A stretch of DNA of 64,000 bases from Pectobacterium atrosepticum (GTDB lineage: Bacteria; Pseudomonadota; Gammaproteobacteria; Enterobacterales; Enterobacteriaceae): contig CP036163.1 in the NCBI GenBank assembly GCA_019056595.1, positions 2,790,001 through 2,854,000 on the forward strand, given 5' to 3'. The notes beneath the pieces were generated by a model, which had not been told where the DNA came from, searched no databases, and saw only the letters and a list, made by a program, of their open reading frames with translations. The position numbers were made by a program, and so were the translations under genes. Below are positions 9,663-19,400 of this stretch, piece by piece (position 1 is the stretch's first letter; each line of letters starts with the position of its first letter).

Positions 9663-10397
9663 TTATACGACCAAATCGCTCAAAAATCGTTTCGCACGGG
9701 GATGCTCAGGCGCAGTGAAGAACCGCGCTGGCGTTGATTTCTCTAAAATTCGTCCCTGATCCATAAACCAAATAGTATCGGCAACGTCACGGGCAAAATT
9801 CATTTCATGCGTCACACACATCATGGTCATTCCCTCTTGTGCCAGACCGCGCATCACGTTCAGCACTTCGCCGACCATTTCAGGATCGAGCGCCGATGTC
9901 GGTTCGTCAAATAACATGACGGGTGGCTTCATCGCCAGTGCGCGCGCAATTGCCACTCGCTGCTGTTGCCCACCGGAAAGTTGCGCAGGATACGCTTGTG
10001 CTTTGTGTGACAACCCCACCCGCTCAAGCAATTCTCCCGCGTTCTTACGCGCTTCTGAACGTTTCATGCCCAGTACCTTGATCGGCGACATCATAATGTT
10101 ATCAATGACCGATACGTGCGGGAACAGGTTGAAGTTCTGAAAGACAAAGCCAATGCGTGTACGAAGTTGATTCAGTCGCGTGCTGGTGCCATGAATATCA
10201 ATGCCATCAAATAAGATCTGCCCTTGTTCAATAGGCTCTAAACGATTGACGGTGCGAATTAGCGTGGATTTTCCAGAACCGGATGGGCCACAAACCACCA
10301 CCACTTCACCGGGTTTAACTTCAGCACTCAAATTGGTCAGCGCCTGATATTCACCATACCATTTATTGACCTGATTAAATAAAATCATCGGGATCAT
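9663..10397 (-). CDS. amino-acid ABC transporter ATPase (GlnQ type)
   Basis: Cytoplasmic ATPase of a polar amino-acid importer, 244 residues. Walker A GPSGSGKS is near 37-44, with Q-loop FQNFNLFPH, signature LSGGQQQR, Walker [15 protein letters not shown] and switch VTHEM. Its ATG overlaps the stop of the upstream permease (10394-10397, ATGA), with GGAGG ahead of it. It is last of the minus-strand genes running from the Nac-like regulator through the carrier-like protein, dehydrogenase and two permeases. It probably works with the binding protein at 18300. Confidence 0.9.
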   Translation of the reverse strand: MIPMILFNQVNKWYGEYQALTNLSAEVKPGEVVVVCGPSGSGKSTLIRTVNRLEPIEQGQILFDGIDIHGTSTRLNQLRTRIGFVFQNFNLFPHVSVIDNIMMSPIKVLGMKRSEARKNAGELLERVGLSHKAQAYPAQLSGGQQQRVAIARALAMKPPVMLFDEPTSALDPEMVGEVLNVMRGLAQEGMTMMCVTHEMNFARDVADTIWFMDQGRILEKSTPARFFTAPEHPRAKRFLSDLVV

Positions 10398-11164
10398 GGT
10401 GCCTCCTTCTTCAGATTAGGGTTGGCGAAAAATAATTGATGATGGCCATCATCACCCGACGGGGATTGCCCATTCAGCCGCTTGTTGGCAATCCAGCTTT
10501 CAAGTCGGTTCGCTAAAAAAGTAAAACTAAAACAGATGATGTAGTAACTCAGCGCGACAATGGCGAAGACCTGAAACGGTTTGGTAAGCAGTTGGTTACT
10601 CACCTGATTAGCCGCGTAGGTCAGCTCAGGAACGTTAATCACATAGCCCAATGTGCTGTCTTTGATAATCGACACCAGTTGGCTGATTAGGCTTGGTAAC
10701 GAGTTAAATAGCGCCTGGGGTAAGATCACCAGCCGCAAGGCTTTCAGGTGGCTCATACCCAATGCACGCGAGGCTTCATATTGCCCTGACGGCAGCGCCT
10801 GAATCCCTCCGCGCACAATCTCGGCAATGTAGGCGCTCTCGTAAATCACGAGTGTGCATAGCATGGTCGAAAAACCGCTGATGTTATGGCCGATAAGCAG
10901 AGGCACACAGAAATAGGTCCAGAACACGACCATCATCAGTGGAATGCCACGCAGCGTATATACCCAGCACGTGGCGGGCCAGCTTAACCAGCGCCACGGA
11001 GATAGCCGTGCCAACCCAACCAAAACACCAAGCGGGAACGACAGCAACACCGCGAGCAATGAAATCAACAGGGTACAGAGTACACCGCCGAGTGGTCCGC
11101 TCGGGTATTGCCCTACCAAAAGCAACATTCCGTGGTCACGCAGGATCGTGAAAATATCAAACAT
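10394..11164 (-). CDS. amino-acid ABC transporter permease
   Basis: Inner-membrane permease of the polar amino-acid family, 256 residues, with [17 protein letters not shown] near residue 68 and the EAA loop [20 protein letters not shown]. The C-terminal tail ([18 protein letters not shown]) is longer and more polar than usual. It lies five bases after the partner permease and overlaps the ATPase start, so the three are one translational unit. Confidence 0.88.
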   Translation of the reverse strand: MFDIFTILRDHGMLLLVGQYPSGPLGGVLCTLLISLLAVLLSFPLGVLVGLARLSPWRWLSWPATCWVYTLRGIPLMMVVFWTYFCVPLLIGHNISGFSTMLCTLVIYESAYIAEIVRGGIQALPSGQYEASRALGMSHLKALRLVILPQALFNSLPSLISQLVSIIKDSTLGYVINVPELTYAANQVSNQLLTKPFQVFAIVALSYYIICFSFTFLANRLESWIANKRLNGQSPSGDDGHHQLFFANPNLKKEAP

Positions 11165-11169
11165 CGTCG

Positions 11170-11865
11170 TTACCTCGCATACACACGTTGATAGTGACGC
11201 GATAGCAGCGCCCCCGCCCCCATCAGTAGCAGGGAAAATATCAAATACCCTAGCGTGCCAATCAAATAAGCTTCAAAGGTGCGGAACGTCTGGTTCTCTA
11301 GATCGCGAGTGATGTACGTCAGTTCCGCTACGCCAATCACCATTGCCAGACTGGTGTTTTTAAATAGCAGTACAGTGTGGTTGATCAGCGACGGCAGCGC
11401 GTTGCGAATGCCCTGCGGCAGGATCACAGAACGCATTGAGCGCATAAAACTCATACCCAGTGCGCGGGATGCCTCATTTTGCCCGTCTGGAATAGCGCGA
11501 AGACCACTGCGGATATCCTCCGAAAAATAGGCAGCCTGACACAAACCAAGCGCAAACATCGAGAACAGGAATTCAGCATTGAAGCTGTTGATCCACATTT
11601 GCAACGATTCCGGCAACAGCGTGGGAATAGCGAAGTACCACATCATCAACTGAATGAGAGTGGGTACATTACGATGATAAGAGACGTAGGCGGCTACCAG
11701 CCATATTGCTACGCGGCGCTCTGTCAGCCTTATCACCAGCAGTATTAGTGCAATGAACATGGCCAGCAGCCAGGCCCCCACAGCCAGTTTCAGCGTAATC
11801 ATTGCACCTTCAACAATCACGTCTGCATAACGGCCTGTCATAAAGGTTGTGAAATCGAGCGCCAT
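11170..11865 (-). CDS. amino-acid ABC transporter permease
   Basis: Partner permease of the same importer, 231 residues, with the family signature YHRNVPTLIQLMMWYFAI near 63 and the EAA loop ALGMSFMRSMRSVILPQGIR. An AAGGGGG ribosome site precedes the ATG at 11865. It follows the dehydrogenase gene by 20 bases on the same strand. Confidence 0.88.
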   Translation of the reverse strand: MALDFTTFMTGRYADVIVEGAMITLKLAVGAWLLAMFIALILLVIRLTERRVAIWLVAAYVSYHRNVPTLIQLMMWYFAIPTLLPESLQMWINSFNAEFLFSMFALGLCQAAYFSEDIRSGLRAIPDGQNEASRALGMSFMRSMRSVILPQGIRNALPSLINHTVLLFKNTSLAMVIGVAELTYITRDLENQTFRTFEAYLIGTLGYLIFSLLLMGAGALLSRHYQRVYAR

Positions 11866-11885
11866 ATAATGTACCCCCTTGAAAA

Positions 11886-12638
11886 TCAGGCGATACTGTC
11901 GCCAGGCCGCATGGTAGAAAGCCCGCCAGGTACTTGCAGCGTCGGAGTAATCTCGATATTACCGATATTCACCGCTATCGGGGCACTAAGGGCAAACGCA
12001 ACACAATCAGCGATATCTTGCGCCTGCGGCAGTTCAAATCCTTCAATAAAGCGTTTGCGCGCCTCTTCATAATCGCCAGACACATTGCCGAAAATATCCG
12101 TTGCGACACGACCTGGGCAAATTTCGGTAACACGTACCCGCTTACCGTAGCAGTCGACGCGCAGTTGGCGTGACAAGGCGTGTACCCCGGCTTTGGTGGC
12201 GTGATAAACGGAATTGCCGTTGAAGTTATAAATTGCCGCAATCGAGGTGATGTTAATGACGTGACCACAATCCCGCGACACCATTCCAGGCACCAGAAGC
12301 CGGCACAAGTGCAGCACCGCACGTAAATTGACATCCACCTGAGTGTCAATCACGTTTTCATCCGCGTTGAGGATAGATCCCGGGTGCGACACACCCGCAT
12401 TATTGACCAGAATATCCACCTTAAGATCGCAACACAGTTCGGTCAGCGCATGCAAATCTGCGACATCCACCGCATGCGGGATACACCCGGTGCGTTCAGC
12501 CAGTGCCGCCAATTGTTCACGGCGGCGGGCAACCGCGTGTACCGTGATGCCTTCCCGGCATAACCGTTCGACAATTGCCTCACCCATCCCAGCGGATGCT
12601 CCGGTTACCAGGGCAACGTTATAATCCGAAAATGGCAT
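11886..12638 (-). CDS. short-chain dehydrogenase/reductase
   Basis: NAD(P)-dependent oxidoreductase of the classical SDR family, 250 residues. It has the cofactor motif TGASAGMGEAIVERL near the N-terminus, NNAGVSHPG, the catalytic Ser in INITSIAAIYNFNG, and YxxxK as YHATKAG. It resembles the YdfG group of 3-hydroxy-acid dehydrogenases, but the substrate is not clear. GGAGAGG precedes the start. Its place in a 5-oxoproline and amino-acid uptake cluster suggests an amino-acid-derived hydroxy or keto acid substrate (inference). Confidence 0.85.
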   Translation of the reverse strand: MPFSDYNVALVTGASAGMGEAIVERLCREGITVHAVARRREQLAALAERTGCIPHAVDVADLHALTELCCDLKVDILVNNAGVSHPGSILNADENVIDTQVDVNLRAVLHLCRLLVPGMVSRDCGHVINITSIAAIYNFNGNSVYHATKAGVHALSRQLRVDCYGKRVRVTEICPGRVATDIFGNVSGDYEEARKRFIEGFELPQAQDIADCVAFALSAPIAVNIGNIEITPTLQVPGGLSTMRPGDSIA

Positions 12639-12740
12639 TGAACCTCTCCTATCATCATGCTGTTTTATTCTCTGTTTCGACTGTAAGCCGTTATTTCAGG
12701 TTGGTATAAGACATAAATGATGTGAGGCAATAAGGGGGTC

Positions 12741-13205
12741 TTATAATCCTGACAAGGTTCGGATACGAAAAATTTCGCTTCCATATTCAACCTGTTGTTC
12801 ATCTGTGAATTCGACAGCAACCACCGTGCCGCTGACCGTACTTCTTAGCGGTATGTACACCACACCGACTTTGATAAAACCCAGAACATCATTAACCTGC
12901 ACATCTTTTTCTAGCGTCACGTAACACGCATCCAGCAAGGGATGACGCAATAAAAGCTTGCCGGGCAGAGGCGCACATACCGTAAAAATAACGTTTGGTG
13001 GCTCTGCCGGTTCGACAGAGGGAAGCGTAACTGGCACAGTCGGTACACGGGCCATACGCACCGACCAACCTTTCCCATTAATTTCGATGCGATTAATAGC
13101 TGTTTTTCGCAGTGTTTTTGCAAGCAGGCGAAGTTCGGCGAGTGTCATTGTCTTTGGTTTCATCTCTGGCCAATCACTGGCATAAGTCGTCATGCATCTG
13201 CACAT
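12741..13205 (-). CDS. AccB-like biotinyl-domain protein lacking the biotin lysine
   Basis: About 154 residues. The N-terminal 50 residues resemble the AccB N-terminus (LRLLAKTL...INGKGWSVRM), then comes a Pro-rich linker (near 53-70) and a C-terminal biotinyl-like beta fold (72-150). Aligning VNDVLGF...SGTV without gaps to AccB VGDTLCI...SGTV puts Val115 where the biotinylated Lys of EAMKM should be, with KVGVV in place of EAMKM. Carrier-like and carboxylase genes often accompany pxpABC clusters in other bacteria, but no biotin carboxylase gene is present here. The ATG at 13205 has AGGA 10 bases upstream; 13193 and 13163 are alternatives. Confidence 0.65.
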   Translation of the reverse strand: MCRCMTTYASDWPEMKPKTMTLAELRLLAKTLRKTAINRIEINGKGWSVRMARVPTVPVTLPSVEPAEPPNVIFTVCAPLPGKLLLRHPLLDACYVTLEKDVQVNDVLGFIKVGVVYIPLRSTVSGTVVAVEFTDEQQVEYGSEIFRIRTLSGL

Positions 13206-13290
13206 AGGCAAGATGTCCTGACAACACTCTACCCTGACCGCTATGCGGGTCAGTAAGAGGGTTTCGCTTTACGGGGATAAGCGCGGCTTA

Positions 13291-14214
13291 TTAACTCACC
13301 AAGGTCAAGGGTCGGTTGTCTGGTGTTCTATCCGCCATTAGCGACAGAAGAATATTTTTCACGACTTCCGCAGGTTCAGAGAGCGACAGATGATCGGACA
13401 TACAGAATGAGAGTGACGCATAGATATCTGGATCGATGATTTTCGCCATCCACGCATTGGAGGCATTCAACATGCTACGCGCCGCCGAATCCGGCATGAT
13501 CGTACAGCCCATACCCGCCGCCAGAACGGCATTGAGCGTGGTTTGCGATTCAATTTCGCATTTAACCTGATAGGTCAGCCCCTCTTTTATAAACGCCTCA
13601 TCCACGATTTTGCGCATAATGTTGTAAATACGTGGTAAGAATAGATTGTGTTGTGCGACCTCCGCCAGCGTAATTTCTTTTTTCGGTTTCATCAGGCTAT
13701 TTGGGCAAACAAAGCACAAAGGTTCTTTCATCAAGGGAATAAAACGCAGCCCGTGGATATTTCGGTTGTCATAAATCACCGCCATATCCATGCGACCATT
13801 CATGATCAACTCGCTCAACGTAGTGCCGAAATTTTCATTGAAATAGAGAACAATGCCGGGATACTGGCGCTGAACTTCAGCCATTAAAGGAAGCGCAAGC
13901 TGCTGAGCCGCCGTTCCCGGCGCGAGCCCTACCGACACACTGCCACTCAATTCTCCACCCGCTCGATCAATGGCACTCTGTGCCTGCGCGCACTGGCGTA
14001 AAATCGCCTGGGCGTGACTATAAAGGATCTTCCCCGCGTTAGTCGGCGTGACACCCCGCTTGGTGCGGATCAACAGTTTCTGGTTCACTTCACCTTCCAG
14101 CGTAGCAAGTTGCTGGCTCAACGCAGGTTGGGCGATATGCAGAATATCCGCAGCCTGGGTCAGGCTACCCACATCGACAATTTTGATGAAATACTTCAAG
14201 CGACGCAGATTCAT
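13291..14214 (-). CDS. Nac-like LysR-family transcriptional regulator
   Basis: LysR-type regulator, 307 residues. The N-terminal winged helix-turn-helix (1-60) is nearly the same as in the nitrogen assimilation regulator Nac (MNLRRLKYFIKIVDVGSLTQ, AQPALSQQLATLEGE, LIRTKRGVTPTNAGKILY). The C-terminal effector domain is also Nac-like (GLAPGTAAQQLALPL; ends RPLTLVS). The ATG at 14214 has GGGAG upstream; the frame continues 15 codons further without support. It may be a paralogue of Nac rather than Nac itself. It is divergent from the aminotransferase and upstream of the carrier-like gene, so it is the likely regulator of this island. Confidence 0.82.
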   Translation of the reverse strand: MNLRRLKYFIKIVDVGSLTQAADILHIAQPALSQQLATLEGEVNQKLLIRTKRGVTPTNAGKILYSHAQAILRQCAQAQSAIDRAGGELSGSVSVGLAPGTAAQQLALPLMAEVQRQYPGIVLYFNENFGTTLSELIMNGRMDMAVIYDNRNIHGLRFIPLMKEPLCFVCPNSLMKPKKEITLAEVAQHNLFLPRIYNIMRKIVDEAFIKEGLTYQVKCEIESQTTLNAVLAAGMGCTIMPDSAARSMLNASNAWMAKIIDPDIYASLSFCMSDHLSLSEPAEVVKNILLSLMADRTPDNRPLTLVS

Positions 14215-14560
14215 TGATGGTGTCTCCCTCATATCACAACATCCATACAAGCAATGCATGTGCCAGTTATGATGCGCCTCAACGACAGTCGTGCCAGCAA
14301 AGGTGGGAACTGAAATACGCTACGTCCAACCTTCTGGTGGAACGCACCGTTGCAGAGCAGATCCACGACCCGTTGCATCACGAAGGGATAAACCGTTCGG
14401 TTAACTATCGCATTCAGTTATGTCCCCACAACAAAGCAGTATTAACGGCTCACACCATCGGTTCCCTATCCTCAACACACGTCACCTCGTTATTGATGAC
14501 ATTCACCTACTGCGCCCCTGCGTGGTCTCCCGCTGACTCATGACCTGGAACACCTGTGAT
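14215..14560. other. divergent intergenic region, regulator/aminotransferase
   Basis: 346 bases between divergent genes. The one clear structure is the palindrome AACCGTTCGGTT at 14391-14402, about 160 bases before the aminotransferase start. This is a possible regulator site. It does not fit the known Nac motif ATA-N9-TAT. An ATG at 14540 could extend the aminotransferase by seven residues but lacks a ribosome site. Confidence 0.4.
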
Positions 14561-15763
14561 ATGCCAGATATTGCCGATCGACTTAATAACATTGCTATTT
14601 CCGCGTCCGTCGCGATGACGCAAAAAGCACGTGACCTTGCCGCTCAGGGTATTGATGTGGTTGGGCTTTCAACCGGTGAACCGGATTTCCCTACTCCGGT
14701 GCACGCGATTGAAGCGGCTTATGCTGCCGCACTCGCGGGTGATACTCGTTATCCGCCGACCGACGGTACACCCACGCTACGGGCGGCTATTCAGCGCAAA
14801 TTCAAGCGCGATAACCATCTCAACTACGACATCAGCCAAATCATTACCTCTGGCGGTGCACGGCAGATTATTTTCAATGCCATGATGGCAACGATAAATC
14901 CGGGTGATGAAGTGGTCATCCCCACACCTTCGTGGATAAGCTACGCCGACATCGTGAAATTTGCTGGCGGTACGCCAGTGCCAGTCGCTTGCCGTGAAGA
15001 ACACGGTTTTAAACCCTTGTCGCAAGATATTGCTCATGCGATCACGCCGAAAACCAAATGGCTATTGCTGAATTATCCGAGCAACCCTACGGGGTCTGTG
15101 GCAAGCCGCAGTGAGTTGCAGGCTATCGCCGATGTGATGTTGGATAATCCACACGTCTGGGTCATGACCGATGATATTTACGAGCACCTGATTTATGACG
15201 ACTGCGAATTTTTGACTATGGCGCAGGTCGAGCCACGCCTGTTTGATCGCGTACTCACGGTAAACGGTGTATCAAAAGCATACTCGATGACAGGCTGGCG
15301 ACTGGGCTTTTGTGGCGGCCCTGTCGCGTTAATCAAAGCAATGAGTAATGTGAACACGCAAAATGCGGGCGGCATCGCGACATTAGCGCAGGCAGCAGCA
15401 ATTGCCGTATTAGATGGCCCACAGGATCTGCTTAAAGAACGCGCCGCGATTTATCGCCAGCGTCGGGATTTCGTACTGGAAAAACTGGCAGCCATTGACG
15501 GCCTGCGCTGCCACAAACCGCAGGGCGCTTTTTATCTGTTTGTGAATATCGCCCATTTTATTGGCAAGACGAGTGCTGGCGGGCGGCGCATTGAAAGCGA
15601 TGCTGACTTTGTCATGGCACTGATTGAAGAGCAACACGTCGTGACGGTGCAAGGTGCCGCCTATGGCATGAGCCCGTATATTCGTCTTTCTTACGCCACG
15701 AGCATGGAACGCCTTGAGACGGGATGCGCACGCTTGGGTGCATTCTGCAACGGTTGTCATTAA
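14561..15763 (+). CDS. class I pyridoxal-phosphate aminotransferase
   Basis: About 400 residues, fold type I, aspartate aminotransferase family (1-gamma group). The PLP lysine is K239 in NGVSKAYSMTGWRLGF. Other marks are TGEPDFPTP near 38, YPSNPTG near 172 (Asn for the cofactor), TDDIYEHL and the C-terminal substrate arginine in YIRLSYAT. The ATG at 14561 has TGGAA 10 bases upstream. It is alone on the plus strand between the LysR gene and pxpA. It would transaminate glutamate or a related amino acid released by the oxoprolinase; the exact substrate is unknown. Confidence 0.88.
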   Translation: MPDIADRLNNIAISASVAMTQKARDLAAQGIDVVGLSTGEPDFPTPVHAIEAAYAAALAGDTRYPPTDGTPTLRAAIQRKFKRDNHLNYDISQIITSGGARQIIFNAMMATINPGDEVVIPTPSWISYADIVKFAGGTPVPVACREEHGFKPLSQDIAHAITPKTKWLLLNYPSNPTGSVASRSELQAIADVMLDNPHVWVMTDDIYEHLIYDDCEFLTMAQVEPRLFDRVLTVNGVSKAYSMTGWRLGFCGGPVALIKAMSNVNTQNAGGIATLAQAAAIAVLDGPQDLLKERAAIYRQRRDFVLEKLAAIDGLRCHKPQGAFYLFVNIAHFIGKTSAGGRRIESDADFVMALIEEQHVVTVQGAAYGMSPYIRLSYATSMERLETGCARLGAFCNGCH

Positions 15764-15832
15764 ACGATCCCTCTTCACTCAACACAGGGTGAAGAGGGTA
15801 AAAATGAGGTTCTCGCCAGTTAGCGGGGGAGC

Positions 15833-16606
15833 TTATGATGGGGCGATAACATCCGCTGCGGGCGTGACAGTTCCACCACAGGCTTCGATTTCACTACGAA
15901 CAATGGCAGCCAGTTCGACCGACCCCGGCGTGTCGCTGTGTACCAAAATAGACTGAGCGCGAACAGAAATCATATCCCCTTCAATGGTCTTGACCGTGCC
16001 TTGTTCCAAAAATTGGCGTACACGGTCGCGCACCTGTGTTTCTTCACTAATCAACGCACCGGCTGTGCCGCGCGGCACCAAATGCCCCTGTGCATCATAG
16101 GCGCGATCCGCTAAGAATAGCGTGAGGCTTCTCAATCCAGCCTCACGGGCGGCGCGTTCGATAATAGTATCCGGCTGAGAGAAAATAATCATTTCAGGAT
16201 CAAGACGATGAATGGCCTGCATCACCTGAAGAGCCAATATGTCATCACGGTTGATCATATTGCCCATCGCCGCATGAAAACTGACGTGCGAAACACGCAT
16301 ACCTTCATTTTCCGCCAACGCGCATAGCGCACCAATTTGATACACCACCAGTTGGCACAGTTCGTCAGCGCTAAAGGCCATTTCTTTGCGCCCAAAACCT
16401 AATTTATCAGGCAAGCCTGGATGCGCGCCGATCCCCACACCGTGGGCTTTTGCCAGCCGCACCATCCGCGTCATGATCGCCGGATCGCCGGCATGAAAGC
16501 CACAGGCAATATTGGCGGACGAAACAATCCGCATCATGGCATCATCATCGCAGACACGCCAGACGCCAAAACCTTCGCCCATGTCAGAATTCACATCAAT
16601 TTTCAT
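15833..16606 (-). CDS. pxpA: 5-oxoprolinase subunit PxpA (LamB/YcsF family)
   Basis: Subunit of the ATP-dependent bacterial 5-oxoprolinase, which opens 5-oxo-L-proline to L-glutamate; 257 residues. Family motifs are DVNSDMGEGFGVWR at the N-terminus, SSANIACGFHAGDP near 30, GAHPGLPDKLGFGRKEM near 57 and FADRAYD (as FLADRAYDAQGHLVPR). The pxpC stop overlaps its ATG (TAATG), with AGAGGA upstream. It is third in pxpB-pxpC-pxpA behind the binding protein at 18300. Confidence 0.93.
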   Translation of the reverse strand: MKIDVNSDMGEGFGVWRVCDDDAMMRIVSSANIACGFHAGDPAIMTRMVRLAKAHGVGIGAHPGLPDKLGFGRKEMAFSADELCQLVVYQIGALCALAENEGMRVSHVSFHAAMGNMINRDDILALQVMQAIHRLDPEMIIFSQPDTIIERAAREAGLRSLTLFLADRAYDAQGHLVPRGTAGALISEETQVRDRVRQFLEQGTVKTIEGDMISVRAQSILVHSDTPGSVELAAIVRSEIEACGGTVTPAADVIAPS

Positions 16607-17598
16607 TATGTCCTCTGCTCAATCATCGATGCCAGCGGCAGCGCGAACACTTTCAGACGTGCCAACCAGCGCTCAGTGGCTCGTCGTACCACAACGGCCT
16701 CTTTTGCGTCGCTTTGAATAAACTGAATCGACTTCCCAGCCTGTAGCTGACCAAGACGCCAGAGATCTTCTTCAATCACACAGGCCATTTTGGGATAGCC
16801 GCCCGCCGTATTAGCATCGCTCAACTGAATGATTGGCTCACCCGCTGGCGGGACTTGTACAATGCCGGGGATGAGCCCGTAAGAACGCATCTCAATAACG
16901 CGGGAAGGTTGGATAGGTTCACCCGCCAATCGGTAACCTGTTCGGTTACTTTGTAACGACACTTGCCACGGTTGCTGCCAGAAACGTGCCGTGTCGTTAG
17001 CAAACAGGTGATACTCCCCCGAGGGAATTGCGCGGATGGGTAGGACGCCATTCTCGGCGACAGGGAAAACATCTCGCAGGGCGATATCCGGCGGTTCAAC
17101 GCCCATACCGCAAGCGGGCAGCGGCGGAGCGGTGGATTCGCCGACGGGCAAGATATCCCCTTTCTCTATCGGCCGGCCGTGTAACCCGCCAAAACTACCG
17201 CGCAGCGCCGTACTACGCGACCCCATAACCAGCGGCACATCAATGCCCCCCGCGACACACAAATAACCGCGAGCACCGGAGCGTGGGAAACGCATCTCCA
17301 ACACCTGATCTTTTTCCACGCGACACCCCCACCACGGCGGTAGCTCCACACCATCAAGTAGGGCACGGCAATCTGCCCCCGTGAGCGCAATAGACATCGC
17401 CTGACGAAAACGCACACGCAGTGGGAAGACCTGCACTTCAATAGCAGCGGCGTTATCGTCGTTGCCGAGAAGCGTATTCCCCACCCGTAATGCCAGCGGA
17501 TCCATTACGCCGCTCACCGATACGCCAAGATGCCGAAAATGCGTACGCCCTAAATCCTGTACCGTATTCAGTGCGCCCGTTCGCTCAATTTCAATCAC
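16606..17598 (-). CDS. pxpC: 5-oxoprolinase subunit PxpC (KipA family)
   Basis: Carboxyltransferase-like subunit (allophanate hydrolase subunit 2 fold) of 5-oxoprolinase, 330 residues. Recognisable by NTVQDLGRTHFRHLGVSVSG, MDPLALRVGNTLLGND, YLCVAGGIDVPLVMGSRST and the terminal PKMACVIEEDLWRLGQ. Its ATG overlaps the pxpB stop by four bases. It is similar to E. coli YbgK/PxpC and Bacillus KipA. Confidence 0.92.
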   Translation of the reverse strand: MIEIERTGALNTVQDLGRTHFRHLGVSVSGVMDPLALRVGNTLLGNDDNAAAIEVQVFPLRVRFRQAMSIALTGADCRALLDGVELPPWWGCRVEKDQVLEMRFPRSGARGYLCVAGGIDVPLVMGSRSTALRGSFGGLHGRPIEKGDILPVGESTAPPLPACGMGVEPPDIALRDVFPVAENGVLPIRAIPSGEYHLFANDTARFWQQPWQVSLQSNRTGYRLAGEPIQPSRVIEMRSYGLIPGIVQVPPAGEPIIQLSDANTAGGYPKMACVIEEDLWRLGQLQAGKSIQFIQSDAKEAVVVRRATERWLARLKVFALPLASMIEQRT

Positions 17599-18296
17599 AG
17601 CTCAATCCTCTGCGGTATAAAGCGGATGGTATCGCCTGGCGCCATCAACGCAGGGCTATCCGCTAGGGGATCAAACATCGCCAGATCGGCAAAACCAATG
17701 GCATTCCAACCGTTCGGCCCTGTCAGCACCGACACACCCGTTTGTGGCCCACCGATGGTGACCGTGCCTTTAAGCATATTGAGCGACGGCACTTTTTTAC
17801 GTGGCGTAGCAAGTAACGGATCAAGACCGTGCAAATAGCCAAACCCCGGTGCACTACCAAGAGCAAATACCGTGTAGTTGCCCTGATAGTGACGGCGAAT
17901 CACCTCTTTCGCAGAGAAGCCCGTATGGCGACAGACGTCATCCAGATCGCTCGCCAGCTCGCCGCCGTATGTCACAGGAATATCAATACGTTTGCCTTCA
18001 GAGTGAATCTCACTGGCCTGCTGCCAATAACACCGCAGCCGTTGCGGGAAATCATCAGGATCGTCCGGTGTCACACGCAACAAAACCAGCAGATTAGTCA
18101 CACCAGGAATTAATGATTCCACCTCATCACGCTCTGCGAGCATCTGTGCCAGCGACCAGATACGGCGCTGAACAGCCAAGCTGAACTCGCCCGGTGCTTC
18201 AACCAGCCAGGCACGGCTGCCCATCGTGGACAGCTTTACCGTATCGACATTCTCGGCTTTATTCAGCATAGGCAGGTCATGTGCTAACAGCCCCAT
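17595..18296 (-). CDS. pxpB: 5-oxoprolinase subunit PxpB (KipI family)
   Basis: Allophanate hydrolase subunit 1-type partner of PxpC, 233 residues, slightly longer than E. coli PxpB (218). Motifs are PVTYGGELASDLDDVCRHTG, PGFGYLHGLDP, PRKKVPSLNM and GGPQTGVSVLTGPNGWNAIG. It starts three bases after the binding-protein stop and overlaps pxpC, so uptake and hydrolysis are one operon. Confidence 0.93.
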   Translation of the reverse strand: MGLLAHDLPMLNKAENVDTVKLSTMGSRAWLVEAPGEFSLAVQRRIWSLAQMLAERDEVESLIPGVTNLLVLLRVTPDDPDDFPQRLRCYWQQASEIHSEGKRIDIPVTYGGELASDLDDVCRHTGFSAKEVIRRHYQGNYTVFALGSAPGFGYLHGLDPLLATPRKKVPSLNMLKGTVTIGGPQTGVSVLTGPNGWNAIGFADLAMFDPLADSPALMAPGDTIRFIPQRIEL

Positions 18297-18299
18297 AAC

Positions 18300-19139
18300 T
18301 TATTCCAGCGGTTCAAATTTCAGGTTAGCCAGCGGCTGAACGCGTTCTTCGCGTACCATTTTGTATTCGGTATTCGGGCCAATCCACGTATCCCAAATAC
18401 CATCAATGGTGCCGTTATCATCCATGGTTTTCAGGCTGCTGTTGACCTTCGCCAGTAGCGCGGGTTCATCGCGTTTCATGCCCACACCAATCGGCTCCAG
18501 CGCCATTGGCTCTTTTATCATCGCCAGCTCAATGCCATCTTTTTTCGCCTGAGATATCATTTTGATACCCGTCATGGTGTTGGTCACAAAACCTACGGCT
18601 TTATTTTGCTGTAGCGCTAGGAAAGCAGAGGCCGAATCCTGGAAAGTTACCGCTTTGCCGCCTTTCAGGTGAATGGATTGCTCAGATGTGGTGCCTTTGG
18701 TTGCGCTAATACGTTGGCCTTTGAAATCCTCAATAGCCTTATCCGCATTGGCTTTTTTTACCAACAGCATCTCTTTAGCGACATAGTACGGGTCGCTAAA
18801 CTGAATCTGATTACCACGGGTTTTGGTATAGGCGAGGTTGGCAATCAGCACGTCTGCACGCCCTGTCGCGATGACCGCGATACGAGCCTCCACGGAGGTT
18901 GGAACCAGCGTAACCTTCACCCCCATCTCTTTTGCCAGTGCATGACACAAATCCACGTCCATGCCTGCCAGTTGGCGCGTTTTCGGATCGGGGGAGGAAA
19001 ACGGCGGCACATCGGAATAGACCGCACATTGCAGATCACCGCGAGCGGTAATGTCGGAGAGCAAATCCGCTTTCGCCGGTGAAAAAACCAAAACCAGTGG
19101 CAAAGCCAGCACCGAACAAGCGCTATATTTCAAAGTCAT
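18300..19139 (-). CDS. periplasmic amino-acid binding protein (SBP family 3)
   Basis: Solute-binding protein, 279 residues, with signal peptide MTLKYSACSVLALPLVLVFSPAKA. Family 3 marks are VYSDVPPFSSPD, GMDVDLCHALAKEMGVKVT and ADVLIANLAYTKTRGNQIQFS. TTTGGAG precedes the ATG. It is first in the operon with pxpBCA, and no permease gene lies beside it. The permeases and ATPase at 9663-11865 are the obvious partners. 5-oxoproline or a glutamate-like amino acid is the likely ligand (inference from context). Confidence 0.86.
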   Translation of the reverse strand: MTLKYSACSVLALPLVLVFSPAKADLLSDITARGDLQCAVYSDVPPFSSPDPKTRQLAGMDVDLCHALAKEMGVKVTLVPTSVEARIAVIATGRADVLIANLAYTKTRGNQIQFSDPYYVAKEMLLVKKANADKAIEDFKGQRISATKGTTSEQSIHLKGGKAVTFQDSASAFLALQQNKAVGFVTNTMTGIKMISQAKKDGIELAMIKEPMALEPIGVGMKRDEPALLAKVNSSLKTMDDNGTIDGIWDTWIGPNTEYKMVREERVQPLANLKFEPLE

Positions 19140-19400
19140 GATGTTTCTCCAAAGTGTGAATTCGTTGAATACACGCCGTTGACTGCTAGCTCAGCGCTAT
19201 TTATGGACTAAAAACGACTATATCGGCATTGCATTGAAGGAGGTAAGACAGAAACCCTGTTGCGGGATATGTAATTTATATGACGTCGGACGGGTAACAA
19301 TAAGTAAACGTTATTCTGGCAGAGCAAAATTATCTTATCGGACGCATGATGGCCGTAATAAGGTTGTGCGGTCTACGTACGTAACTAATAGGGTAATGCC

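Noticed and set aside
13234-13253. CTGACC/GGTCAG hairpin between the carrier-like gene and the LysR gene as a terminator
   Set aside because: The stem is six base pairs with no T-run on either strand, so there is too little to support a terminator call.
14391-14402. Palindrome AACCGTTCGGTT as a Nac site
   Set aside because: Kept only as a possible operator; it does not fit the ATA-N9-TAT Nac motif.
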